Source of the DNA: Saccharum officinarum
Taxonomy: Eukaryota > Streptophyta > Magnoliopsida > Poales > Poaceae
Assembly: GCA_020631735.1 (NCBI GenBank)
Contig: CM036159.1
Coordinates: 23,289,511 to 23,353,510 of the forward strand
Length of the DNA: 64,000 nucleotides
Direction of reading: 5' to 3'
A program made the position numbers and the translations under genes. The notes below the pieces were generated by a model. The model made no database searches. It had not been told where the DNA came from and was given only the letters and a program-made list of their open reading frames with translations. Below, piece after piece: positions 51,731 to 62,955 of the stretch; the first letter of the stretch is position 1, and every line of letters begins with the position of its first letter.

Positions 51731-52147
51731 TTTCGAGATGGGCTTCCGAAAAAGAAGTTGCAACTTGTTGGTATGAGTATCCTATTAATCCTGTTAAGCC
51801 CTGAGCCAGGATGTTACATCCTCGTCCCCCTTAAAAGACCGACGTCCTCGTCGGTCAATCCCAAGCCAGGAACGTCCCCTCTTGGCCACATCCGTGTGTC
51901 CAGTACTAGCGCATGTGAAATGTTGTGTGACCACTCTAGGTCCACTTCAGCCATGCGCACCATGCCTACGCAACTGTGACACGCGCGCCCGTGAAACCGC
52001 GAGAGTCGGCTCTGATACCATTCTGTAACGTCCCGCCTCCTCGAGGCCGGGCTCGCTTACATCTGGCCGCTTTCTAGGACATAGACTGCCCTCATAGACC
52101 AGCACAAGTCTTTTCTGTGCACTTTGTCCTCACTCGTGCGCATCCAG

Positions 52148-52212
52148 GAAGAACTTCCCGGTCGGTCACCCATCGCTCTAGGCCAAGCACGCTTAACTTT
52201 GGAGTTCTTTTG
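52148..52212 (-). promoter_or_regulatory. 5S rRNA-like pol III promoter region in the 5' LTR
   Basis: Minus strand AACTCCAAAGTTAAGCGTGC, TTGGCC, then GATGGGTGACC and CGGGAAGTTC. Closer to a 5S gene than the other LTR in the GGGAAGT segment. Confidence 0.85.
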
Positions 52213-52715
52213 AGATGAGCTTCCGGAAAAGAAGTTGCAACTTGTTGGTATGAGTATCCTATTAATCATGTTAAGCCCTAGGCCGGGATGTTACAATTAC
52301 TACAATGAAAACTAGAGAGATACTTTATTCCACAGGCATGCTTGAGCACGATCGAAGCCCTATGTCCTAAGAACTCCTTTCAGCATATTCATAGGTCCTC
52401 GCGTGGCTCCTAGTCCTCGTGGTTCATCTCCTCGTCGATGTCATAGTCCTCCTCAGAGTCAATATCTGTGAGTTAACAACGGGTGAGTACATAAAGTACT
52501 CAGCAAGCCCTAACAAGAGGTGGGGTGATGTGGGTGGTGGAGGCGGAAGTATTATTCAAAAGAAAGGGGTTTGGGCCCTGGGGGAGCATTACTCTTCCTG
52601 CCAGTTCTCGGGTTGTGATAATAATTAATTAATATTATTAGCATAGTTATCATATGAAAAGCTAATCAAAGGGGACCTCATCCTAGTGGTTGCCCATTAT
52701 AAGGATGTGGCTATT

Positions 52716-54711
52716 TGAAAGTCCTATGTTTGGTGTTGGTAATTAGTGACAATGCCTAAGTACTAATCATATGCCTAAGTTGTATGTAGCATATGAGGAT
52801 TAGTACATTCCAAGGTTGGTGGCAAGATGGACATGGTGATCATGATGGCCTCACTTGGATTTGGACGCAACCCTACGTGATCAAGGCAAAGGTATATGCT
52901 TAAGGGTTGTGTTTTAGTAACCAAGACACCTAGTGGGTGTGGTTACATTATAGGATAGATAGCCGTACTATAAAGAGGGGAATGACGCGGCTATTGAACT
53001 CCTAAGTGCCTCTAGATGTGCATTTCATGATCATATGCATTTGGATAGAACTAATAACGCCTCAGAAAATGATTGTGAAAATGCTAACACACTCACACAT
53101 GACGAGATCACTTGGTGGTGTTAGCACGTTTGCGACGGCGGTGGAGTTTGAGTGGTAGAGAGGGTTTGGGTTCCTCTCTCCCTCCCGCCGAGCTTGCGAG
53201 GCGGGATTCAGGCGTTTTCGAGAAGTTGAAACGACTATTTTCCACTACGCCGGAAGTCCGAAAAAGAAACGGAGGCGAACGGAGGTCACCGAGGTGACCG
53301 GACGCTGAACCAGACGCGGTCCTTGCATGACCGGACGCGTCCGGTCAGTGTTCAGTGTCTGCGCGTTTTTCAGTTCGATGATCGGACGCGAGGCGCGTCC
53401 GGTCACTGATGATCGGACGCGTCCGGTCGTTCAGGGAGCTTACTGGACTCTAACCGGACGCTGTCACTGTCGCGTCCGGTCATTTTCTTCAGCGCGTCCG
53501 GTCACTGTTTCGTTGAGCGCTGCTCAGGCGACTAGCGCGTCCGGTCCTTCACGGGACCAGCGCGTCCGGTCGTTCCCGGCGCGTCCGGTCAGTTGGACCA
53601 GCGCGTCCGGTCGTTGCTTCGCAGTTAGCCGTTGGGGGACCAGCGCGTCCGGTCGTTTGGACCAGTGCGTCCGGTCAGTACTTCACGAGTTAGCCGTTGG
53701 GCGACCGGCGCGTCCGGTCAGTTGGACCAGCGCGTCCGGTCAGCCCGATTTTGGCTGTTTAAGTTTCTAACGACTATATTCGAAGGGGTACGTCTATAAA
53801 TACTCGTTGGCCGGCTCAAGGCTCACTCTCTCGGACCTCTCTCGAACATTTGACATACTTGTGAGCACTTTGAGCTAGGCAACTCCCCTCCCACTCATCT
53901 CTCTTGCTTCTTTGCATATTCGAAGTGAGATTGAGTGATCCAAGTGTATTTGCATTGTGAGATTGCATCTAGTTGGCACTTGGTGGTTGATTTGTTGTGG
54001 GATTCTTGTTTCTCTTGGTGGTTGCCGCCACCTAGACGGCTTGGAGCAGCTTGGAGGTGTTGGCAAGAGTTGGTGATTGTTCTTGACCACCTCCGGTGAT
54101 TGTGAGGGGTTTGTGCCTACCTCGGCGAAGCGCCAAAGGCAACATTAGTATATTGCTCGTGTCATTGCAACCTTTTGCCATTTGGTAGGTTCTTGTGGCG
54201 CCTTTTTGAGAGGCTCGGTGTGAGACCGATTAGCCACCGAACCACGTGGTGAAGAGGGACACAACGGGGACTAGCGTGCCGGCAAGCACGTGAACCTCGG
54301 GATAAATCTTCGTGCCATCACTTTCATATTGTGATTGATTGATCCCGGTGTTCGGTTATCTTGGTATTCATTGTTGATCATATTGGTTGGCTCAATACTT
54401 CGCCCCTCGGTAAAACTCTCCTAACTCAACTCCGCATTACTTTCTTAGTTATCCTTGCTAGCTAGTTTGCTTTGCTTTAGTAGCTTCTTTTGTGTAGCTT
54501 GCTAGTTGTAGGTGTAGTTACCTTCTCGGTTTTTCTTGTGCGGTTGAGTGCAATTACTAGAATTGTGAATTGGTTAGGTGGCTTGCAAACACCCCGTAGG
54601 CTAAGCAAAACTCACATCTCGCTATTTGTTTTATTGATAAACTTGTTTAGCTTGTCTTTATAGAAAATTTTAATAGGCTATTCACCCCCCTCTAGCCATC
54701 AAGACCTTTCA
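52716..54711 (+). mobile_element. Solo LTR, about 2.0 kb, copia-like
   Basis: Starts TGAAAGTCCTATGTTTGG and ends CTAGCCATCAAGACCTTTCA, with a perfect 5-bp duplication CTATT (52711-52715 and 54712-54716). A TATA box CTATAAATA at 53794-53802 is placed as in an LTR promoter. At least a dozen GCGTCCGGTC motifs cluster upstream of it (53327-53745). No gag-pol inside. The open frame across the motif cluster (53327-53770) is a by-product of the repeat. Confidence 0.8.
53327..53745. repeat. GCGTCCGGTC repeat cluster in the LTR
   Basis: Irregularly spaced copies of GACCGGACGC / GCGTCCGGTC, often within CCAGCGCGTCCGGTC, lie in the U3-like part of the LTR. CG-rich and partly palindromic. Confidence 0.8.
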
Positions 54712-57700
54712 CTATTCGAATAGGATTATTATACTCTGCAGAGGGGTACACTTTTCCCCACATGATAGACACAATCCGACCATGATCAGTGGTAGGACAG
54801 GCCTAACAAGATCTCATACCTGGATGATGCGACCTCAGGCTTTCATATAATTCCACTACGGGCTAATCAAGGATCGGATCCCACATAATATCAGGATGAT
54901 CACACAGCATCCTAGAATCTCTAGTGGTTGGATGATCACATAGCATCCATTTAGATGATCACATAGCATCCATTTCTATTAAAAAGGTGCTCGCATACAG
55001 CACAACGATAATTTTACATGGAAGTCCACATAGCAACCATGACGACCAGACCACGGAAGATCACTTAGCAACCGTGTCCTCTCCTGATAGTCCGTTGCCA
55101 CGCCGCCCCCTAGTGGACGTGATATTTCTATCTAACGGGTGTGAGATCAGGTTTACCCATATAGACATGTGGCTGTACGTATATCAAACTAGGTGGGATG
55201 GCATATGAACCGGTCCTTATGCGACCGAAGCGAGTATCTCCTGCAGGGACCCACACAGGCGAACCTGCCAAAGTAATCTATCCCACATAAATTACTCTCA
55301 CTCGCTCCCGTCAACAAGTTAAGTTTCATTTAACACCATATTCACATAGTTCGGTTCCTTAAGCATAACCAAGTTTTATTAATTCATATACTACAATACT
55401 TCACACATTATCATAAATTCCAGTTCATGATGGTATAGCATGATAGTGGTGGAAAGAGGGGGAGTTAGGACTTGCCTTCGTTGAACTCGCCTTCCGATCC
55501 GACGTAGTTCGGGTCCTCACCTTCCTGGTAGTCGTCGCCCTTTGTCATTCGTCGCGAACGAATGAGACTACCGCTCGATTAAACTCAAACATAAAAGTAA
55601 CATACAAGCAAATAAAGAACTATATGGTGGTACTAGATCAAATAAATAGAGCAAGATTTTAGAAGAATATTGGTGGTGGTTTCATGGGAAACAAAATTAA
55701 AATGGAAAATATATGATTTATAGAAGTTAAAGTAAGGCGTTGGAATATTGGTGGAATTTTTTGGAAACATTCTATTGAACAAAAGGTCGTGGAAAAGGTC
55801 TAGTTAGGTTCTAGGGTGACTCTAGTGTTTTTAGGAATTTTCTGGGAATTTGTTTTCTATGCAAGGAAAATAGTTCCCATCATTGTGTGTACACTGCCTG
55901 TGTGCCCCCAGCAAATGTCTGCGTGTGTAGCGTGCTGTGTGTGTGAGCTGATGTGTATGACGCGTGGGGTTAGAATAACGGTGGCGTGTTCCACTGACGT
56001 GTGGGTCATCTCTCGCCTCTCCTCTTGACCGAAGAGAAACGGCGTTTACGCCCTGGGCCCACAAGCAGAGAAAGGGAGAGGGACGGAGGGAAGACGACGG
56101 CCGATGCGGCGCGTCCGACTCGATGCCGGAGCAGAGCAAAGGCACGTGCTCGCCGAAATCAGTACCGCCGGCGGCGTCCTTGCCCGGCGTTCGTCACCGC
56201 TCGGCTGCCGATGCTCCGGAGCCCGGTCCACAGCTGCTAGTGGTGTCGTTGGGGCCGTGGATGCCCGTGGCCGTGATAGCAGCTCACAGAAGTGAATGCG
56301 GCGGAGTGTGGAAGTGCTTGCCCTCGCACCAAGTGTTTGGACGTGGGTTGGTGTGTGCGTGTGGTGTAGTTACGATTGTGTGGGAGGTGTATATGTGCTC
56401 GTCCATACTACTCAATAGCAGCGGCGACAATGGCACGGAGCCGCGGCTCGCCGGCGGGTGCTACACGGCGGCAGGTCATAACAGAGAGAATGGAAGGGCT
56501 AGGAGTAGTAGAAAAGGTGAAGATAGTGCCCAGGACTCACCTCAACTTCCCAATTCGGTCGGAGATGTGCTACCGCAGGGCGAATTGGAGCTCAGCCACC
56601 ACGGCGGCGGCAACGACGGATTTGGAGAAAATCAGAACAGAGCTCGAAAGGGGAGGGAAGAGGGGAGACGTGGAGGAGGTGCGTGTACCAACCAAGGTTC
56701 TCGGATTCGACAGAATTAGTCCGAATTTTGGCAAAATTCATCCATTTCGGTGAGGTCCGAAACGAATTTTATGTTTTACATTCCAAAATTTCACCGAATT
56801 GAGTCCGAAATTCATCCGAATTTTCCCGAAATTCACCTAATTCGGTTGGGACCGAATTTTTTTTTCCAAAACGAATCCCAAAATCTTGGTACCAACTCAA
56901 TGCGGGGCTCGTAGTGGTGGTGGTGACGGCGGAGGCTCACCGGCTGGCCCTTTTATAGGCCAGCGAAGTCGGTGTGGAGGCGGCGAGATATTTTCCGCCG
57001 GCCGGATATTTCTTCGCCCTTTGCGTACGAACCCGGGCTTGGGGATGGTCCCGGACGCTGTGCTGGCTGCCTCCGTGTCCTCTCGTTGCTTCGGCGAGGT
57101 CGGTGCCTTGTGAGGTCTCGTCGATGGTACTGGCAGGGTTCCCGCACCGGCCTCTCTGGAGGCGTTGACTCGCTGTGGAGTACAGGAGAAGAGGAGAGGG
57201 GCAACGAGATGGTGAGAGGCCGTGGTCAGCATGTCGCCTGTGCGCTTTTCTTCCTCAACATCGGGACGGGGCCACAGCGGGGCCAGTTTGGCGGATGCAG
57301 ACGCGGGAGGCGCGTCAGAGGGGACGGAGCCGACGCTGGTCCCGTGTGTTGGTGGGAGGGGGGAGGGAGTTGGGGAGAGGCAGCCGCTGCGCCTTGCTGG
57401 GCCGTGGCCGGGCCCAGCCCACACGGAGGGGAGAGGAGGAAGAGAGGAAGGGAGTGGGCCATGCTATCTAGGATTAATTCTTCCTTTTTCTTTTTCCCAG
57501 AATTTCATGTAACTACAAGAGAGAAATTCAGATCCGAAAATAAATTTCAAGGAGTTGTACCACCATAAGTTCAAAAGCAAACAATTTTCACGCTTATCAC
57601 TTGACAATTTTTTTTATTCGCGTCAGAATACTCCTAGACGGTTGCGTGGTTTGTAGAAATCTAAAGGTTTAAATTTTTAGTGGTTTTCAAAACATGGCAA

Positions 57701-57723
57701 AAATTTCAGGGTGTTACACTTCT

Positions 57724-59460
57724 ACTTTACTCATGTAGTGCATTTCTAATTGTCGATGACTCCCAGTTATAGTCAAGTTCAGTGTAGCACCTAGCACTAT
57801 ATGATAAGAGATATAGCCAGTGAAAATCAATTCAGCTGATAGAAAGCTATACAAACATATGAACAATTACTTTACAAAAAACATCCTACTTAGTATTTCC
57901 ATGAAGAGGCAAACTTTTTTGGACAAGTCAACAAATAAGAATATAGTAAACCATCCAACTTAACAAAACTGTGTATGACTATGAACAGTTACTTTAAAAA
58001 AACTAGATTGAGGAAAGACACCATCCAAACTTTGCCAATTTGGCAGCTCTACTAAATGTCAAGTAAAATCTGAATTTGAGGAACCACAGCTGTGCTAAAA
58101 TTTCAGTAAAATACGAGACAACAACCAAGCAAAAATGACAAATCCAAAATTTCACAACAAGAGTTGAGAATCTGCAGTCCAGATTATATTATGCTCCATA
58201 TCAATTTATACTTCCAATACAGGTTCTGTGCAAAGAACTATAGGACAAAACCAATGAGCAAAATACAATACGTGAGCCAGAAGATGAATTTGAAGAAACA
58301 TTAGCATCCTCTGTAAGGCAGACAAGAAAGTTACACCCAAAAGCTTTCTAGAAAAAGCAAGGAGCTAGTTAAGCTAGTTTCATAAAGGACATGGTTTTTT
58401 AAAAAGGCCTCAGAAATGTCAATCGTCATTTGATCATGAACTTAGAGCATCATGGAATCATGACAGAGAAGAAAGGAGAAGGTAATGTAGGGGCGGCTGG
58501 TAATGATGCCAAGTTCCTCACAAGTTCTTGATCATCAGCTCATATTCCATTTAATGATGGACTTGGACAATTTAATCATCGGCAAAACAAAGAAGATCGA
58601 GGAGAGGGAGAGTTGGGAAAAAAGTAGTAGCTGCTTTGGCCTTAGACAATTTCATCATCGGCAAAACAAAAAGGAGCAACTGTTGCCAAACTTAGAAGTA
58701 GGAGGAGAGAAGTGGATAGTTGGGCAAAACAACAGTAAACCTGCCATGTAAACAACAGTATATAAACTCATTAAACCTGCCATATAAACAACAAGTATAT
58801 AAACTCATTAAATCTGCCATATAAACAGCAGTATATAAACTCATTAAACCTGCCATATAAACAACAAGAACATGTGCAAGTATATAAGCATAGGCAATGG
58901 CCACTAAAAAACTTGTGAACTGATAGAGATGTAGGTAAACATGACAACTTGACCAAAAAGAATGGTGCTAGATACCAACTTATTTATGCGGTTTCCATAA
59001 AGGCTGTACTGATCCTCTAACAAACCACTCAAATGAATCCATGATTTCAGTGGCAGCTCTCTTAGCAAATTTGATGACCAAGTTTATTTATGATAACAGT
59101 TTGCTCAAATGAATCCTCTAACAAAATAGTTTGCTCAATACTAGCTAAAAATCATGGGTCACCAAGTTTATTTGTAGCTTAATCCTTGATAACACAAGCC
59201 AAAATACATAACTGGCTACTACATGCAGGCGGTTGGAAATCTGACAACCTTAAAAACATCATGCATGCATTATATTCACCTCTGTTTACAGAGAAAACAC
59301 ATAAATCGAGCACTATCTAGCACCCTCACTGATCTGGTGCAAATTTGATGATGTAAAATGCAGTTACTGTTGGGTACTTGAGTTACTGCTAGAGCAATCC
59401 AGAGAAAATGAAACATGAAATCAGGTTAACATTGCAAAATGGTTCACAATGCATGGCAAT
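57724..59460. repeat. CACTA interior, right copy of the internal duplication
   Basis: 58390-59450 matches 49040-49569 plus 51029-51170, without the Helitron. 58740-58870 holds tandem AACTCATTAAACCTGCCATA units with TAAACAACA(G) spacers (three to four copies). No coding domain; frames such as 58692-58904 follow the tandem repeat. Confidence 0.65.
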
Positions 59461-60050
59461 CCATACCACTCAATACCTCAAGCCAGCCAGCGAGGAGGTG
59501 GCGAGAAGTGGTACCTGGTGGGGAGAAGTGGTGATTGGATCCTCAGACCGGTGGGAGAGGAGGTGTAGACACCACGGCGGCGCCCACGCGGAGGGCGGAG
59601 GCGGCCGATGAGGTTGAGCTGGCAGCGCTGCTCCCTCTCCCTCTCGGTGGTGTCGCTGCTCCCAAACCCTAGCCACTGTCGCGGCGGCCTAGTAGAGAGG
59701 AGGAGGTGATGGGACGGGGGCGGGGGCAGGGCAGCTAGCGGTGAGGTCGCGGTCGAAGCCGGACTCGATGGCGAGGTCGAGCAGGCGGCGTTGCTCCCTC
59801 TCCTTCTCGGTGGCGCCGCTGCTCCCAAACCCTAGCCGCTGTCGCGGCGACCTAGGAGAGAGGCGGAGGTGGCGGTAGGGCACAGGCCGGACTCAGAGGC
59901 GGCGGAGGAGGAGAGAGGAAGCGGTGGTTGGGGGCAGCGCCGGCGGTGAGGGTGTTGGGGAGAAATTTCGGCAGCCTAACAGCGTCCTGAGGAGGAAGAC
60001 GCGCCCAGACTTAGCCAAATTTTGCTCTCTAGCGCGCCCCTAGTATATAT
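59461..60050. repeat. GC-rich block with an about 160-bp tandem duplication
   Basis: GCTCCCAAACCCTAGCC with flanking 'CTCCCTCTCC' and 'CTGTCGCGGC' occurs at about 59658 and 59820. This is gene-5'-end-like DNA, read best on the minus strand, with no recognised domain. Probably captured sequence in the CACTA. Confidence 0.5.
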
Positions 60051-60099
60051 ATATGGGGCATGGTTTTTAGGGGCGACTGGTGAGTTAGCCGCCCCTAGA

Positions 60100-62640
60100 A
60101 ATGATTTTTTTTTCAAAAATCAAAATCAAAATGAATTATTTATATATAAATAATAACGAATACATTGAAAAATTTTATAATTATTTTTATATAGATATAT
60201 TTTCATATATACAATAACTAAAATAAATAAATAAAAACTTTATATGCAAAATTGAACCTTTCAAAATGAAAAATAATTTTTAAAAATTGAAAAATTTAAA
60301 TTCAAAACGACTAAGACTATTTTGGGACACCAAATGACCTTAAATGAAAATTTGACAAACATCAAAGTTGTAAAACTCATGAAGATCTACAACTTTGATT
60401 TTGGTCTTCTTATCATTTGACTAAATTTTGTCAGTTCAAATTTTGAAATTTGAAAAATAACAAGTTCAAACCAAATTTTAAAACACCAAATGATTTCAAC
60501 TGAAAAAGTGATGAATACCAAAGTTGTTCAACTCATCAAGATCTACAACTTTTATTTTGACCATATTGTCATTTGACTAATTTTTAACAGTTCAAATTTT
60601 GAAATTTGAAAAAGGACAAGTTCCAACCACAATTTGAAACCCCAAATGATTTCAAATGAAAAGTGATGAATATCAAAGTTATATGAATCATAAAGATCTA
60701 CAACTTTTATGTTGGTCATTTCTTCATTTGACAAATTCTTAATGTACATTGTTCACAACACTTATACATGTCTCATATAGTTTATGAAATCTTATGAGAG
60801 ATGTGCAACATTTGTGAACAATGTCATTACCACTTTATCGGATAAAGAAATAACCAATATAAAAGTTGTAGACCTTAATGAGTTGTTCAACTTTTGTATT
60901 CATCACTTTTTCAGTTGAAATCATTTGGGGTTTCAAAATCATGTTCGAATTGCTCAAACTTTTCACATGTAAATATTGACAAAACCAACACAATAACTTG
61001 ATAGAGAATGATTTTAGATTTTTTTAGGAAAAAGAATCATCACATTTGAAGTTAATATGAGGGAGAAAAACTAGTTACAACGTTTACCAACAGATTTAAA
61101 AAAGAAATCACACTGTTCACTATGATCATGTAATGATCATCTAGAATAGTGTCATTTTTCTTTTTAATCCGTGGATAAATTTTGTAACTAATTTTTCTCC
61201 CTTATACTAACTCTAAATGCGATGATTTTTTCCCAAAATTTCTAAAATCATGCTCCAGCATTTAAGTTTGGTCAAACTTGGATGTGACAATGTTTTACAC
61301 ATTTCAAATTTGGAAATTTAAAAATGTTAAGTTCAAATCAGAATTTGAACACTCAAATGATTTCAACTTAAAAAGTGATGAATACCAAACTTGTATAACT
61401 CATGAAGATCTACAACTTTTATTTTGGTCATCTTATCATTTGACTAAATTTTACTAGTTCAAATTTTGAAATTTGAAAAATGATAAGTTCAAACTAGAAT
61501 TTGAACACCCATATTATTTTAACTTAAAAAGTGATGAATACCAAAGTTGTATAACTCATGAAGATCTACAACTTTTATGTTGGTCATTTCTTCATTTGAC
61601 AAATTCTTAGTACACATTGTTCATAAAACTTATACATGTCTCATATAGTTTATGGAACCTTATGAGAGATGTGTAACATTTGTGAACAATGTTATTACCA
61701 CTTTGTCGGATGAAGAAATGACCAATATAAAAGTTGTAGATCTTGATGAGTTGTTCAACTTTGGTATTCATCACTTTTTCAGCTGAAATCATTTAGGGTT
61801 TCAAACTGTTCCACTAACATTGAGAAATGAACTAACGAAACATCCATGTTGCAGCATTGAAACATAGGGTTCCAAATCTGCCTAAAACTTGGAATTTGGG
61901 CAAGATAGCATGGGAATCAAGGCTTGACCCAAGATGTTGCACATGTTTCATTGTAATGTTGCACATGTTTCATTGGGAATTTGAGATGTTGCACATGTTT
62001 CAATGTCATGTTGCACATGTTTCATCAGGAATTTGAGATGTTGCACATGTTTCATTGGGAATTTGAGATGTTGCACATGTTTCATTGTCATGTTGCAATC
62101 TTAAAGCTCATGTATGATTCATGTATGATGCACTCATGTGATGCCATGCCAGTGCATAAAATGTAGGCCTCCTGGGGTGTTACATCTCTCATAGGTTTGC
62201 AAGCCACAAAGTGCATAGTAGCATCACATGTGAACAAAGTTTTCAAACAAGTGTACAATGAAACATTGAGAAATGAACTAACGAAACATCCATGTTGCAG
62301 CATTAAAACATAGGGTTCCAAATTTACTTAAAACTTACAATTTAGGCAAGATAGCATGGCAATCAATGCTTGACCCAAGAATAAAGTTTGAAAAGCATGA
62401 AATTTTATACAAGTTTCATGTATGTGACTATTTTATGCAAGACTTCTAAATAGCACTTTTAAAACAGTCAAACAAGATAAGTCCTAGGGTAGTCAAACTT
62501 GGTCAAATTTGAATTTGGTGAAAATATAAACGTAGAACCTAGGTCAAATTGTTCCACTAACATTTTAAAAGTCATTGCAAGCCACAAATTCAGACTATAG
62601 TCAAGTTATAGTCAAATTGCATCATATGTGAACAAAGTTT
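60100..62640. repeat. AT-rich right subterminal region of the CACTA
   Basis: Repeated phrases of AACTCATGAAGATCTACAAC / AAAGTTGTAGATC with AATTTTGAAATTTGAAAAA recur about every 150-200 bases from 60340 to 61780 in both orientations. 61812-61933 is repeated at about 62262-62380 (GAAACATCCATGTTGCAGCA). 61930-62095 is a tandem of GATGTTGCACATGTTTCAT units. No gene. Confidence 0.7.
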
Positions 62641-62651
62641 TAAAACAATGC

Positions 62652-62915
62652 GGCTCAACATTTGTAGGGGCGGAGAGCCGTCCCTACAAATGTTCACAAT
62701 AGGGGCGGCTGGTGTTTGAGCCGCCCCTACAAATGGGCACAATAGGAGCGGCTGGTGATTTGTAGGGGCGGCTCAATCACCAGCCGCTCCTACTATGCCC
62801 ATTTGTAGGGGTGGCTCAAACACCAGCCGCCCCTACTGTGCATTTGTAGGAGCGGCTGGCTGGCTGGGGCCCGAGAACGTTACTGTAGGGGCGGCTCTAG
62901 CCCTAGCCGCCCTTA
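62652..62915. repeat. Right subterminal GGGGCGGCT array
   Basis: About eight copies of AGGGGCGGCTGGTG and AGCCGCCCCTACAAATG, mirroring the array at 44209-44516. Confidence 0.85.
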
Positions 62916-62955
62916 AAAAAAGGAAGCGCTACGAGAAATCAATTTTGACATAGTG

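Larger units (their letters stand above)
51547..52295 (-). mobile_element. Cassandra TRIM retrotransposon with 5S-rRNA-like LTRs
   Basis: Two 272-bp direct repeats (51547-51818 and 52024-52295) start and end with TG..CA (minus: TGTAACATCCCGG ... GGGACGTTACA) and differ at about 25 positions by eye. On the minus strand the LTR at 52024-52295 is the 5' LTR. After three bases comes a primer-binding site TGGTATCAGAGC (52009-52020), complementary to initiator tRNA-Met. A purine tract AAGGGGGACGAGGA (51819-51832) precedes the other LTR. The internal region is 205 bp and codes for nothing. Each LTR contains a 5S rRNA-like segment, AGTTAAGCGTGCTTGG and GATGGGTGACC then GGAAGT, the pol III internal promoter boxes. 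This combination defines Cassandra. Flanks GCTAC/ATTAC match at 3 of 5 bases. Confidence 0.92.
51305..57718. mobile_element. Large LTR-like element (copy B), 6.4 kb including nested insertions
   Basis: Begins TGTCAGACCTACATTTTGG and ends TTTCAGGGTGTTACA. CTTCT flanks both sides (51300-51304 and 57719-57723), a perfect 5-bp duplication. Without its nested Cassandra and solo LTR it is about 3.7 kb. Ends TG..CA and lack of coding domains suggest a long solo LTR or a large retroelement derivative. Related to copy A: 'GTACATAAAGTACTCAG', a late GC-rich block (56030-57480) and an AT-rich tail. A fold-back of ATTTCGG/CCGAAAT phrases lies at about 56700-56890. GC-block frames (56123-57568) on both strands are not convincing genes. 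Confidence 0.75.

Noticed and set aside
51669..52212. 5S rRNA genes
   Set aside because: Only the promoter part of a 5S gene is matched, it occurs once in each LTR, and the surrounding structure is a TRIM retrotransposon.
53327..53770. 147-residue open frame
   Set aside because: It is produced by the GCGTCCGGTC repeats in the solo LTR, giving repeated Ala-Ser-Gly-Pro/Val-Arg-Ser phrases.
56123..57568. Several long frames (up to 198 residues) in the GC-rich part of copy B
   Set aside because: Multiple overlapping frames on both strands, no domain, and position inside a non-coding repeat. A captured gene fragment cannot be excluded.
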